Assembly (NCBI GenBank): GCA_027596075.1
Contig: JADGJC010000002.1
Span: 248,001 to 312,000 of the forward strand
Reading direction: 5' to 3'
Source of the DNA: Rhizophlyctis rosea
Taxonomy: Eukaryota > Chytridiomycota > Chytridiomycetes > Rhizophlyctidales > Rhizophlyctidaceae
DNA: 64,000 nucleotides
Notes under the pieces: model-generated
Seen by the model: only the letters and a program-made list of their open reading frames with translations
Databases searched by the model: none
Told to the model about the DNA's origin: nothing
Translations under genes and position numbers: made by a program
Part shown: positions 1-12,583 of the stretch, in pieces
Position numbering within the stretch: the stretch's first letter is position 1
Layout of the letters: each line of letters starts with the position of its first letter

Positions 1-875
<875 letters not shown>

Positions 876-1010
876 GCATAAACGTCAGTGGAACAATGTG
901 AAGCGGGATCAATCATACTCTCCAGATCGTACTGGACTACAAATTGCAAATTGAATTTGATCAAATGGGGGAATATATATGCTTTCTACATAATCTACGG
1001 CAGAGGAAAT

Positions 1011-2750
1011 CTACGTATAATACAATTGCCAGTACCTCCCCTCCAAAGTCGACGCAAAATTTGGCGTGAACTCTATCTGACGCACCTCCGCAAACCCTTC
1101 ACTGGTTTCTGGCGCCTGCAACTTCTTTGCAAAGAACCGAAACGCCATTGTCGGAACATATGCATGCGACGGTTGTGGTATATCGATGTTCCCCGCCAAC
1201 AACGTCGCTTCATCACCCCCTCCACTATCTAAAGCCTTCGCACGCGGCTGGCCATGCTGTCGGTACGCGTTGTTATGCAAACAGAGCGCTTCCTCGGATT
1301 TAAACCAGAAGCATCGTACGGAAATCCCTCCCACCCGTCCCGCCAAAGCTATATACATCTTCCGTATGACCGCCTCTGGATTTGTGTTGTCCACGACTAC
1401 ACTTTTTCCCGCCTTGAGCGCCGCTTCGGTAGCCTTCAGGCAAGCCTCTCGCGTTTTCAGGGTATCCTGATTGACATATACGTAGCCGCGGGGTACTAGA
1501 TGGCGGTGGGCGAAAGATGATTTGCCCGATGCGGGGGAGCCTACGAAAAGGATCAGTTCGATCGATTTGGGGATGGAAAGGTCAAGTTGTTGCGACGTTT
1601 GGGAATGGTTTGGTTGGTTGACGGCTTCTCGTGGATTGAAGGACGGTTGGGGGACGGGCGGGTATTTTAGGACTTTGGCGGGTGGGTGGAAGAAGGTTTC
1701 GGGCGTGTGGAAAGCGCAGCCGACATTGAGCGCAAACTTCAGATCTGAGTCTGAATGATCTTTCTTATGACCAGCTATCCACGCCTGAGGACGACCCGCT
1801 GCATCACCGACATAAAAACTCGCACTACGGTCCACCGTCACGCCATCGTTGTATTTGGATTCGAGCAACTCCCACATCCCCGGACGAGGTTTCCGGAACC
1901 AGTCGTCCACTGTGGCGCCCATCACTAACAAAGGCACTGGTGCTGAACCAGCTTTAACCATCGCAGCTTCCAGCCCCTTGACCGCGTTTTCTATCCTTCC
2001 AAGGAAAGTGCTTTTTCTGGCTTTGCACTTTGGATTATTCTCTTCTATCCCTTTCTGGTTGCTCATGATGACGATTCGGTATCCTTGCTGGTGAAGTTCA
2101 ATTATCCGGTTGGGAATGGAGGAGTGGACGAATGACCAGTCGTCGCCGCCTTTTGGATGTGCGTGGGTCCCTCGAACGCCAGCAATAGTGTGGTCGAAGT
2201 CGAAGGCTGCAATCTTCGTACTTGAATGTTGAGTTTGATATGTTCCAACTAGAACGGAGTAGTCCTTCGTCCAGGTGATGAGTTTCCCGCTGGTAAGGTC
2301 TGAAGACGATGTGCTCGCTGCTGCTGAGGGTGCATTTCGCTTATTGAAGAACGGATGAGTAGGAGGCGCACTGGAAAGGGACCTCGTGGTAGTAGTTGTT
2401 GCTACGGTGGTTACGGTTGTCGCTGTGTCCAAACTGGCGTTGACGACGCGCGTTGTTGTTGTCTCGGTGTCCACCATCATCTTCATAGTTGTTACTTCCT
2501 TGCGCAACCGTTTAGTAACGGAGTCATCAGAGTCAGACGGACTGCCACGTTTGAGGGAAGAATTTCGTAACGAGTGCCGTTTGCTTTCACGTAGGGCTGG
2601 TGATGGTTTCTTTGGCTCCTCTGATGCGGGAAGGGATGGCTCGTCCACGTCGGTAGAAAGGTCGCTGTCAACTTCAGTCAATGAGCCTTCCGTCAAGTGC
2701 GTCATTGTCGCGTGAGAAATAAATGTGTAAGTTTCGGGTAGGGAGTTCAA
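1011..2750 (-). CDS. Bifunctional polynucleotide 3'-phosphatase/5'-kinase (PNKP, Pnk1-like)
   Basis: DNA-end processing enzyme that removes 3'-phosphate and phosphorylates 5'-OH ends during strand-break repair (family knowledge). A single exon of 579 codons. Residues 1-155 are low complexity, including a Thr-rich stretch. The HAD phosphatase domain follows, with the DxDxT nucleophile motif FDFDHT at about 183-188, an IVIMSNQ motif near 227, a KPRPGMW motif near 287 and YVGDAAGR near 313. The kinase domain has a Walker A loop GSPASGKS at about 404-411 and a VVDNTNP motif. There is no recognisable FHA domain, unlike animal PNKP. Saccharomyces Tpp1 keeps only the phosphatase, so this is the fuller fission-yeast-type form. 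A second ATG 15 codons in (MTHLTEG) could be the true start. Divergent from the septin gene. Confidence 0.95.
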   Translation of the reverse strand: MNSLPETYTFISHATMTHLTEGSLTEVDSDLSTDVDEPSLPASEEPKKPSPALRESKRHSLRNSSLKRGSPSDSDDSVTKRLRKEVTTMKMMVDTETTTTRVVNASLDTATTVTTVATTTTTRSLSSAPPTHPFFNKRNAPSAAASTSSSDLTSGKLITWTKDYSVLVGTYQTQHSSTKIAAFDFDHTIAGVRGTHAHPKGGDDWSFVHSSIPNRIIELHQQGYRIVIMSNQKGIEENNPKCKARKSTFLGRIENAVKGLEAAMVKAGSAPVPLLVMGATVDDWFRKPRPGMWELLESKYNDGVTVDRSASFYVGDAAGRPQAWIAGHKKDHSDSDLKFALNVGCAFHTPETFFHPPAKVLKYPPVPQPSFNPREAVNQPNHSQTSQQLDLSIPKSIELILFVGSPASGKSSFAHRHLVPRGYVYVNQDTLKTREACLKATEAALKAGKSVVVDNTNPEAVIRKMYIALAGRVGGISVRCFWFKSEEALCLHNNAYRQHGQPRAKALDSGGGDEATLLAGNIDIPQPSHAYVPTMAFRFFAKKLQAPETSEGFAEVRQIEFTPNFASTLEGRYWQLYYT

Positions 2751-3468
2751 ACAGAGTTCTATTCAATGGAGTGACTACTTTGGTGGAGATTTCTGAGTCA
2801 GAGATGCAAGATTCATGTGCTGCAGGTCCGACCTCTCTTTATATGTTCTGCTCTTCACAGTCACAGTGTCACACCCAAGGCAACCGGGCGAAGCTGATGG
2901 TGTGCTTGAATGGAAGGGTTGCTGCGGAGTGCGGGAGTTTGGCGGGATAAAACGAAATGAAACGCTGTTTAGCTGCTAATAGCAATCAGTTATTCTCTGT
3001 GGTCACTGACGGGCCGCGTATCACACTGTATCACCAATGCATTCCGGTGTGGGCCCAACATCGGCGCCTCGCCCCCTCCTAGTGTGGACCATTCTGCACA
3101 ACCATCAATAGACTCCTTTCAATAACCCTGCGTCCACAACCACTCGGTTGCCTGCCTTTGCCCTGTCCAAAGACGACATCACCGTCTTTCCAATCCTTCA
3201 CCATTACCCATTGTCCTCCGACAGGTGTGAACCATAGACATAGAAGTCAGTCGGACTTACCCTCTTAACCTCTGGTGAGTGCGCGTTGAGGGTGCGGAGA
3301 TCAGTCCCTCACCTCTGCCTGCTGGTTCCGAGATCACTCACCCTTGTCTCATTGATTTATGTTCTTTAGTTTTCTCGTACGGGTAACTTCCCCCATTCTG
3401 CGTATTTCCTTACGCACCAGCTGACAAGACAATAATATAGAACTAGAAGACCAAATCGACTTGCTGAA
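2751..3468. other. Divergent intergenic region, PNKP / septin
   Basis: About 720 bp between two divergent starts. I see no conserved ORF, no tRNA and no obvious TATA box close to either start. The septin-proximal 250 bp are pyrimidine-rich, as expected for a fungal 5' leader and promoter. Confidence 0.6.
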
Positions 3469-5338
3469 ATGGCTGGTATGTCTGAAACGCGTAATATCTG
3501 CCCCGCTTTCTGCCTCACTAAAGTTTCCTCCTCTCTCTTCGTTAGACGTTGCTGTATGTGCCCTGATTTCTGTCGTACGGCTGGGTCAAAGGAGTGTCGT
3601 CTCTAAACGCGCATATATGTTTGCAGATTCCCATTGTCAAGCCCAAGTTGGCTGGATATGTTGGTTTCCACAATCTGCCTAACCAGGTCCACCGTAAATC
3701 AGTGAAGAAGGGTTTCCAGTTCACCCTCATGGTTGTTGGTATGTGAAATTGGACTGAGCGCTGGCTGAGGAAGCTTTGATGGTCTGAATTGGCAATACTA
3801 GGTGAATCTGGTCTCGGAAAATCAACGCTTGTAAACACTCTCTTCAACACCAGCCTCTATCCCGCCAAAGAGTCGAAGGAACTCACCGGAGAATCCCCCA
3901 AAACCGTCGAAATCCAAACCATCAGTGCAGGTAACATATACAATAACACTTGGGGTCGGGTAGGGATCTTCAAATCTCACATGAAATGATTCGTCAGACA
4001 TCGAAGAAAATGGAGTGAAGCTCAAGCTCACTGTGATTGACACTCCCGGTTTCGGTGACTTTGTGAACAACGAGGACAGCTGGCGCCCGATTTTGGAGAA
4101 CATTGAGGCTAGATATGACGCATACTTGGAGCAGGAGAACCGTGTGAACCGTAAGAGGATCGTGGACACTCGTGTCCACGCTTGCCTCTACTTCATCGCT
4201 CCCACTGGGCACTCGTGAGTGAAACGTCAGTGGTGGCAGTCCGGAAAACGAAGGAACTTAATCCAATGGGTGTTTAGTTTGAAGCCCCTTGATATTGAGT
4301 TCATGAGGCGTCTGGCCGGCCGTGTCAACCTCATTCCCGTCATCGCAAAGTCTGATACTCTTACCGAAGATGAGATCAAAGCCTTCAAGATCAGGGTATG
4401 CACATGGTAACGAGGGTGGTATGTGGCATCATTGCTAATGTGTTGGCGCAGATCCTTGAAGACATCGCTTTTCACAAGATCCAAATCTACCAACCCCCAA
4501 TGTACGACAACGACGACCCGGAGACCATCCAGGAGAACAAGGATATCATCGTAAGTTCGTTCTCGATCGGCTTCCTCAGAAAAAGCATACTCAAAGTTTG
4601 TACAACTTCAGTCCCGGATTCCATTCGCCATCGTCGGTAGCGACAAGGAGGTGGAAGTCAACGGCAAGAAAGTCCGTGGAAGGAAATACCCATGGGGTGT
4701 GATTGAGGTTGATAACGAGGAGCACTGCGACTTTGTGAAGCTGAGACAAATGCTCATTCGGTATGATTTGGATGCGCCTGATCGGGCAGCGAGATGCTGA
4801 CCTCAAAACCTTTCACGCCACAAAGCACGCACATGGAGGAGTTGAAGGAATACACAAATGAAGTTTTGTACGAGAGCTACCGTATGCAGAAGCTTGCCGG
4901 TGTTGGAATCGAGGATGGCTCTGGAGCGGGCGGCGTCAAGTGAGGACCATCATTGTCTTTCCAGTTTTGTCATGCATGCTAATCGAAGTGGTTAGCCCTC
5001 TCGCCAAGTTTGAGGAGGAAAGGCTCGCCCATGAGCAGAAGATGGCCAAGATGGAGGCGGAGATGAAGGCTGTGTTCCAACAGAAGGTCGCTGAGAAGGA
5101 AGCTAAGCTGAAGCAGTCTGAGGAAGAGGTAAGACTTTGCGGGCAATGCTTTTGTGGCGTCAATGTTGAGTTTGACTTGTTTCATCCCTTGCAGTTGTAC
5201 GCTCGTCACCGCGAGATGAAGGAGCAACTTGAGAAGCAACGACTGGAATTGGAGGAGAAGAAGAAGCGCCTAGAAAGCGGGCGTCCCGGAACACCTGAGA
5301 AAACCAAAGTCAAGAAGGGCGGTCTTTTCAACAAATAA
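3469..5338 (+). CDS. CDC3: Septin, Cdc3/AspB type
   Basis: GTP-binding cytoskeletal protein that assembles into heteromeric filaments at septa and cell cortex. Eleven exons fit: 3469-3475, 3546-3553, 3627-3738, 3802-3930, 3998-4214, 4278-4395, 4452-4550, 4612-4760, 4826-4939, 4996-5128 and 5195-5338. The product has a short N-terminus, a polybasic segment (RKSVKKGF), the P-loop GESGLGKS, switch DTPGFGD, the G4 motif AKSD, the septin-unique element ([14 protein letters not shown]) and a C-terminal coiled coil ([12 protein letters not shown] to the end). The order and wording resemble Aspergillus AspB and human SEPT7, so orthology to Cdc3 is likely. Without the 8-nt second exon the first exon cannot be joined in frame, which decides this start. 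Confidence 0.95.
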
Positions 5339-5791
5339 GCGTATTTAATAGTGGGGGGAGAGCGATGTTTGCATTATATAGAGGTGCTGAATGTATATGG
5401 TTACGACGTCATGAATCGGGATTTGTTGTTAGTTTCTGTTTTTGCTTAATTTGAAGTTATTGTCCCGATCCATGCTGAGGTCATTTCTGTGCACTTCGAG
5501 CATAGCAATCGCATTTGCGATAGGATTCGTAAATTGCACTGTTGAGCGTTTGGACATACATCGGGTAATGGGGAACTAGGGAAGGCACAGCATCACATGG
5601 CGTGAATCGCGACAGTGGGAGATGTAAATACATCGCGTACTACCATGTGCTACCACACCCACACCTCGTTCCGGCCTGGTCTCTGGTAGCTCCGAACCCT
5701 ACCGGCCCCCTGCCAGTCTATCAAACAGCAATCACATTTTGTTGGTTGCTCGTCCTCCTTCCTACTCCCTGCTCACTGACGCATACGAAAG
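5339..5791. other. Intergenic region, septin 3' end / carrier promoter
   Basis: A 453-bp head-to-tail spacer. It holds the septin 3' untranslated region (AT-rich just after the stop) and the promoter and leader of the carrier gene. No ORF or RNA gene is recognisable. Confidence 0.5.
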
Positions 5792-7471
5792 ATGGCAAAC
5801 AACGGTACGTGCGCTGGTGTGTGCGTGTGAAGATGACCTGCAACTGATCCGTGATCTTTGGATCGCAACGACAGCGAACAAGCCGCTTCCTCTGCACTTC
5901 AGTTTGGCCGCCGGTAGGTTTCGCTCGAAACCCTTTCTGAGAAACAGCTATTAACGGGGATTTGATAACAGGCGCTGTTGCCGGTGTGTCTGAAATCTTG
6001 ACCATGTACCCCCTTGACGGTACGTGTTGGCCAGTCAGAGCTTAGGGCTTTATTCACAAAAAGAGGACAATATTGAGTTTGCGGATGCCTTAGTGGTCAA
6101 AACACGTTTCCAGCTGCAGGTCGGCGCAGGGGAGTACAACTCTATCGTTGATTGTTTCCAGAAGATCATTAAGAACGAAGGGTATGTGGATGCATAGTTT
6201 GCAGTGTTGAGCGTGAAAAATATGTTTGTTTACAATGGCTATCTTTGAATGATAGAGCCGGGGCATTGTACAGAGGTGCGGATCCAATAGCAGCAGCTTT
6301 GAGGAAGCGGGTATGAGATGGCTGATGGTTTGAGGGTTATCCCTGATAGGTATCCTCCCACCCATCCTCGTCGAAGCCCCGAAGCGTGCTATCAAGTTCA
6401 GTGCCAACGACAACGTAGGTTTTTAACGCACATCCCTCATTCTAAGGGAGTCTCTGTGAACGAGCAAAGCTGATTCTTTCAATCCTTTTAGTACAAAAGA
6501 TTGTTCAAAGAACGCTTTGGGTTGGAGGAGAGCCGGCTGTTGAACGTGTTGACGGGTGTCAGTGCGGGTATGACGGAAGCCGTCATTGTGGCCTCGCCGG
6601 ATTTGGTGAAAATCCGCATGCAGGATAAGAGAAATGTATGTGGGACCCGGGCCCTTTCCCTTCAGGGAGAATTGATGTTGATTTTGCTTATTTGTGAAGG
6701 CCGGAAAGTACCTCAACACGACGGACTGTGTCCAAAAGATTTTCCGGGAAGAAGGTGCGTAGGCAATAAATGTTGATTACGCCGAAAGGACGGTGCGCTG
6801 ATCTCTTCCTGCAGGTATTCTGGGCTTCACTAAGGGACTAGAGGCTACATTATGGCGGCACGCCCTGTGGAACGGTGGATACTTCGGTTCCATCGCGTAT
6901 GTTGAACCTTCGAACATCGGGCGGCTCCACGATCAAATCTGATCCGTTTTCATGATGTAGCACCATCCGCGCCGCTCTCCCTAAGCCAACATCGAAGCAA
7001 TCCGAATTGGGTAACAACTTCATTGCAGGTACCATTGGCGGGACCATTGGTACCCTTTTGAACGTAAGATTCGTGATTTCTGATACAATGCAAGGTTTAG
7101 TATGTAATGCTAACCCGAAATCTGACATACAGACCCCCTTCGATGTTGTCAAGACCCGTGTGCAAAACCAAATTGTTGCGCCCTACAAATATGACTGGAC
7201 CCTGCCGGCTGTTGGGACGATTGTTCGTGAGGAGGGTGCTAGGGCACTTTACAAAGGTGCCGTCGCGAATGAACTTGAATTCCTTGGAAACAAAGAATAA
7301 CATCATCCTTCCATAGGTTTCGTGCCAAAGGTGCTTCGTCTCGGTCCTGGTGGTGGTATTCTATTGGTGGTTTACGAAGTTGTTACTGGTTACATGCGCA
7401 AGTGAGTTGGTCTGATTTTATTCACCGCTGATCTGATATCAACTCATCTCGCTTGCAGGTACTTGATGTAG
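5792..7471 (+). CDS. ODC1: Mitochondrial 2-oxodicarboxylate carrier (Odc1/SLC25A21-like)
   Basis: Inner-membrane exchanger of 2-oxoadipate/2-oxoglutarate (family knowledge), linked to lysine metabolism. Thirteen exons: 5792-5804, 5875-5913, 5972-6019, 6094-6181, 6256-6275, 6350-6414, 6492-6635, 6700-6754, 6815-6896, 6961-7063, 7133-7256, 7317-7401 and 7459-7471. Three mitochondrial-carrier repeats are visible. The first has PLDVVKTR split across an intron, the second SPDLVKIRMQ and the third PFDVVKTRVQ; each continues to an EGxxxLY/F(R/K)G element. The ILPPILVEAPKRAIKF segment and the C-terminal PKVLRLGPGGGILLVVYE are typical of the oxodicarboxylate subfamily. The extreme fragmentation (exons of 13, 20 and 13 nt) is unusual even here. 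Subfamily choice is by recalled resemblance. Confidence 0.9.
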
Positions 7472-7643
7472 AATATTTATATACGCAATAGATAGACTTG
7501 TACAATGGACTGTAATCATTCACTGTCAATCACAAATCACAAGTGCCGCATTGTTTTTATGATGGACTTCTCTTGTCTATATTCTAAACATACGGTATGA
7601 CTATATAATATTTGGCTAATGATCTATATGGAAAAGTACATCT

Positions 7644-8861
7644 TTATTTCGCTCTACCAATCACGTCATTAAGCTCCTTCCAGTACTCCTCATGTTTGAA
7701 CTCATAATCCCATCCTCCGCCATATATTTGGGGTAACATATCAGCGCTGATGTGGTTGCGGATGTTCGTGTACCCACCCAATCCCTCGGGCGCTGACTCT
7801 TTTTGATTCATTTCATTTTGCTTTTTGAGGTCAACGAATTGAATTTTTGCACGGGTCACAGGGTCCATGAGTGGGGTGATGATCTGAAATGCACACGTCA
7901 ATGTAGGATGAGCACATCGATGGCATGTCATTGGAAGGTATGATGGCATTTTGATTGTACCTTGAAGAAAGTCCAAATATACCATGTCGGGTTGATGCAG
8001 ATGCCCAGTCCAAGACGTTCAGGGTAATGAGATTGGATGATATCCAGGACTTGCTTGGATACGCTGAGGGGTGTAGCATTGAAAATACTGATGCCCTCAT
8101 AGTCCACAACAAGCGTCAGTTTCTCTACTCCCGGAGACATTAACCTGTAGGGTAGGGGGGACAAAATCACATAAATAACTAGAGGTGGAGAATTCTCATG
8201 AGATGGACCTTACTTTATGATTGTCTCCAGATTCCAAACCACAAACTTGACTTGTCGTTCGTATGTTTTGGTGTTCTCTACCCGTGGGACCATGTAAACT
8301 ATCAAGGGGCAGATCATTAAGTTGAAAGCAGTGGATGTCATCAATACATTTAGCACACGCAGAACATACAGCAAGGTCGACCGTGGATATCAAATCCTGA
8401 TGAACGTAGGTAGAGTATGGTTAGGAGAAGATTCAACGCCATTTGCCGTAAATAAGAGCACAAGTACCATTCATGTACTCCTTCCCAGTTACACATTCTG
8501 GTTCCACCTCCTCGGGCGTAATCTCGTCCGGTTTGAATTCTCTTCGCCACTTCACTGTGTTCTGGAGCCGTTCTACTTGTATCTGGAGGGTCAGTATCCA
8601 GGTGGTGGAGTTCGAACTCCAAGCATAAAGCTGCGTTCTATACATACATGCGCGAGGTACGTTCCACTTCTCTGCACGCAAATACCTCAGCATACAGGCG
8701 TCGTCACACCACTTGTCTTCGCCTGGCAGAAGGAAAGATGCATTTTGTTCTCGGATGCTGGAAAGGTTGGCAAGCTGCTCGGTATCTAAACCGTTCAGTG
8801 GGTAGCCCTCCGGCACGGGTGGAGGGGTTGTTAGTCGAAGCTTGGGAACGTGGGCAGGCAT
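7644..8861 (-). CDS. CRAL-TRIO (Sec14-like) lipid-binding protein
   Basis: Predicted phosphatidylinositol or other lipid transfer protein. Six exons on the minus strand: 8861-8648, 8575-8468, 8396-8370, 8298-8214, 8144-7961 and 7883-7644. The N-terminal CRAL-TRIO_N helices (about residues 30-95) contain DDACMLRYLRAEKWNV and WRREFKPDEI. The lipid-binding lobe contains GFDIHGRP, KLTLVVDYEG, LDIIQSHYPERLG and the PFxDPVTRxKI-like element ITPLMDPVTRAKIQF. The end has a GG(xx)YEF-type gate region (PQIYGGGWDYEF). It resembles the fungal Sec14-homologue group (Sfh/PDR16-like) more than Sec14 itself. The 27-nt third exon is needed to keep GFDIHGRP in frame. The substrate cannot be told from the sequence. 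Confidence 0.9.
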
Positions 8862-9482
8862 ATTGTAGACGGAGGAACAGTCGTGGGTAACTTAGTGAAG
8901 GGGGAAAAGATGGACAAGCAGAGCAAAGGGGTGAAGGCCAGGAAGATTTCAGATCGCCCAAGTCGGAGGATGGGGGCAGCCGTAACACACAAAACACAAG
9001 CGTGGATAAGGGTCCTAAATGAGCTGCTCCATTCCAGACAGGGTCCATCTGCCTATACAAGATGCAGGGAGTTGATCGAATCGCATAAAATGCTTGGTTC
9101 TTTTGTCTGTTACAGCAATTGCCCAATTCCTCTTTGTTTGGATACCGTCATGGGTGTCCCTACTCTTCCTCCGGTTCCCTAATATCTACCGCACGCCGGA
9201 GCCGAAGCTCCAATGCCGTCACCGCCCTCCACATTTGGTTCTGACCTACATGCAATCTTGAGCTGCATATCCCACTGGTATCCCGTTGTGGACTTGTTCA
9301 CTAGACGTATGTGATTGAAAAAGCCGTAACGCTTACTAGTGACGTGCAGCCGGTCGAAGCATCTATTGAGTATTATTGTAAGCTCTATTGTATGATAGCT
9401 GGACCTAATTCTATGGGATGAGCAGAATTTGCACTCTGAATAACATGTCTAACTACCTATATCGACATACTTCTAACTATCA
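8862..9482. other. Intergenic region, CRAL-TRIO promoter / ARM-protein 3' end
   Basis: A 620-bp spacer between two minus-strand genes. It carries the promoter and leader of the CRAL-TRIO gene and the 3' end of the armadillo gene. No conserved ORF, repeat or RNA gene was seen. Confidence 0.5.
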
Positions 9483-11935
9483 TTACCCTTTCGCACGCCT
9501 AGATGCTTTCTTTGCACTCTTTCTAGCCAATCTAGCCGCCTTTCTCTCCTCAAGCCGTACTCTATCCTGCTCTTTCCATTCGTTCCAGACCCGCGTCCAA
9601 GGATCTCTCAACCCCATTATCCGCTCCTCGTACTCCAGTAACACACGAAAAGACTTACCGGCCAGTGTTTTGTTCGCACTGGCATGATCTATCACACCAT
9701 CTTCTCCCGTTGACGCTAAATTCTCAATACTATTTTCAACCCCCAACTTAGCCGTTTCTTCCATCGGCACCAGTAACGCAGACATGCATTCCGCCTCGTA
9801 AAAGGCGCGCTTATGTGTTTCGTCGCCTTTGGAGAGGTACGCCCAGGTGATCTCCAATGCGTATTTCTGCAACAAGACTCGGCGACTGGGGATGTTGGCC
9901 ACCAATTCTGTTACAAACCCATCAGCTTTGAATAGCTCTTCCCAGCAGTACGTGTTTTGAAGAATCAGGTTGCGCAGAACTGCCATGCAATCGAGGCGGA
10001 GTTGGGGCGGAGATGTGAATAGGGTGGTGAGGAGGATTGGTAGGCCTGTGCCGGCGATCAGGAGATGTGATGGTTCATCGATGCACAAGTTTGCCAGTGT
10101 GGCCAGTAGGTCGGTGTGCAAAACCAACATTTGTGCTGAATCCGTTTGTTGATGGTGTAGGGATGGTGTGAGAAGAAGGTGGAAAAGCAGCGGGATGAGA
10201 ATAATTTCATGAGCCGTGACGATTTGGCGGGTATGTTTGGTTGACACAGTGATATTCGTAATGATTGCAATGAGGTGGTGAATGAGCGTGATTGGTATTG
10301 GAAATGTAGCGGAGGCTGATTGCGCTTTGTAGTTGGACAGAAGTTGCAAGATTTGCGGTATACATTCGGAAACTTGGCTTTTGACTTTTGGCGGGTGGTC
10401 GAGTCGAGCGAAGTCGCGAAGTGCTGCAGATGCTTCTTCACATAATGAAGTATTATTTGATCCAAATGCATCGCGGAGATGCCCAAATCCTTTCGAGTGA
10501 CATAGCTTCGTTCGCGCCGCGTCGGCACCACAAACAAGGACGTTCCGGAGAGCTGTTATCGGAACGATGCGCACGGATGAATCTGATGATTTTGAACACA
10601 TTTCTAGAAGCGACGGAATAGCGTCTTCCAATGGTATTGGCAAAGTCCAATCCGTAGTGAGAATATTAGCCAGGGCACATGCAATCTACAATGCCTTTGA
10701 GCGATGTCCTTGCTGATGGTTTTCAAACTTTCTAACCACGAACCTGATATTTCGCCACCTCACTCCAATGCTTGTTCAGCAACTTTACCAGCACCTGTGC
10801 TAAACCTGCTTCTAAAAAGTCCTTGCATGTAAAGTGTGAATTACTGCTCTTCTTTCCAATTGTCACCTTCTATCGAGCGTGGTAAAGCGTACCTTCTTGA
10901 ACATCTGTCGTCCTCGTGCGAGATTTTTCACAGTCCATGCCAGATCCTTCACCAATGAGTCCCAACTCTCCATATCCTCTGTACTCCTGAGAATTGCATC
11001 TTCCATTACGTCCACTACCGACTTCACATTTCCAAATCCCTCCATCATTGCATCCCTTAACTCTGAGTAGTACGATACCACCCGAACGCACTCTGCCGCA
11101 CCACAACGTACAGCGATGTGTTCAGAAGTGCTAGAGAGAAGGGATAGACAGATTCCAAGTCCACCACGACTTGTGCCAGATGAGAATTTGTGGGCGTATG
11201 GGAGTGAGTGCGAGGTAAAGGCAAAGAGAAATGCCAAGGACGCCACTCGAGGGACGATATGGATGGGTATTTTTGAGGTCAAAGTGCCTGTATGGCTCAC
11301 ATTCTCGTTGTTCGCGAATTGCGAAGTCCGTCTGGACGCAGTTGACTTTGGTGCACTGGCCACAAACGTTGAAGATGGTTGGATGGTAACGGCCAACGCT
11401 CGATCATATATCTCAGTTTGCACCAATCTCTCCACTCGATCGCTGCGCGGGGTAATCCCATACTGAATGAAGCTTGCTGTCACAAGCAGCGCGGAAGCAA
11501 GATCTGAGGATGATGTTGACCGCAGAGCTGCGATGAGCTATGGGGAGGGCTGTTAGTGGGATCAAATATTCTCAAAGGATCGGCTTCAAGTCAACAGGGT
11601 ACTGCTTCAAACCTTTGCGCAGCATTTACCTCCATGGCGTTGCGTGATGTCATCTCGTTCAAACTCGCAATGTGATTGTGAATATGAAGAAGTTCGTTTA
11701 CAGCATCGAGCAGACTCGGAATGGCTTTTTGATGTTTGCCTTGGCCTTCCCTCCCATCCTGCACATTAATCACCAACAAAGTTATGCAATAGTCCCATCA
11801 GTTACCATAAAAGTAAACTATCAAGTCTATTGATGAAATTACCTCCTCAGCGAACAGCAATGTGCCGTTCGTAATGGCTTCTGATACCAAGGATAATACG
11901 TCCGCCAGGTTCGCAAGATCATTATTGGGTTCCAT
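9483..11935 (-). CDS. Armadillo-repeat protein of unknown function
   Basis: Five minus-strand exons join in frame: 11935-11843, 11758-11630, 11537-10893, 10821-10744 and 10685-9483, giving roughly 715 residues. The body is all helical, with repeated Leu/Ala-rich units such as GLAQVLVKLL, IACALANILTT and LQLLSNYKAQ, typical of ARM folds. The C-terminus is very basic (EERKAARLARKSAKKASRRAKG), which could be a nuclear signal or nucleic-acid contact. No catalytic domain is visible. A distant relation to SmgGDS/Rap1GDS1-type ARM proteins is possible but not shown. The start is the first ATG giving an open exon with a good GTAATT donor. It shares a divergent promoter with the xylose reductase gene. 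Confidence 0.72.
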
Positions 11936-12500
11936 AGATATTGCGAGTGCAGTAGCGCGTCAAAGGCAGTTTTGGACAGTTTTGTGGGTCTCACACCAAA
12001 AGACCCGCGCGTTTTACGCGCCACATGGGGTCTCATTGCGGCACAGTGACCGTCAAACGGCCTGCGTCAAAGTGCCACTGTTCGGCAAAACCGCCCGGAA
12101 ACGCCGAATCGGCTGAAAGCACCGAATGGTGCGACCAAAAAAAAGGACTTTTTCTCACGGCCGAGCGAAAAACGGAACGCGCAGACTCTGTGTAACTACC
12201 AAGTAAGGAAAGTCTTCCTATCCAATAAGCGCAAGGTTGAAAGGGGGTGATGAGTTCTGTAAGGCCCATGTGGCTTGGGAGGACAGGACAGGTTGGGAGT
12301 GATTGGTTGGTCGATTAAGCGACCTGAAATTGGTCGTTGAGGTCAACAGCGAGCGAGTCAGCTGGTAGCAAGCCACCTTTAGCCCACTGCCGAACCGACC
12401 TGTTCCACCCATGTTCCGTCAGACGCTTCAAACAAGGAAGAGCACTTTCCATTGCCTGGTCGGTCCCTCGGCGCCACAGCCGAGCTCACTGCCAGGGAAA

Positions 12501-12516
12501 CCGCCGAAATCGGCGG
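12501..12516. promoter_or_regulatory. Inverted repeat CCGCCGA-AA-TCGGCGG
   Basis: Perfect 7-bp arms separated by two A residues, 60 bp upstream of the TATA box of the xylose reductase gene. A shorter relative, GCCGA-A-TCGGC, lies at 12103-12113. Zn2Cys6 regulators of fungal carbon metabolism bind paired CGG/CCG triplets, so this is a plausible operator. No binding evidence is available. Confidence 0.45.
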
Positions 12517-12575
12517 AAACGCGTCCCACCAGGTTCCCCACCACAAGTCTCCCCCAACCCTTTCTTTTGGGTTGC

Positions 12576-12583
12576 TATAAATA
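12576..12583 (+). promoter_or_regulatory. TATA box (TATAAATA) of xylose reductase gene
   Basis: A consensus TATA element 133 bp upstream of the first in-frame ATG (12709) and 244 bp upstream of the canonical start (12820). It is the clearest TATA box I noticed in the window and sits before the gene with the strongest codon bias, as expected of a highly expressed gene. Confidence 0.6.

Noticed and set aside
8588..8612. GTTCGAAC-containing palindrome resembling a tRNA B box
   Set aside because: It lies in an intron of the CRAL-TRIO gene and no tRNA cloverleaf can be drawn around it.
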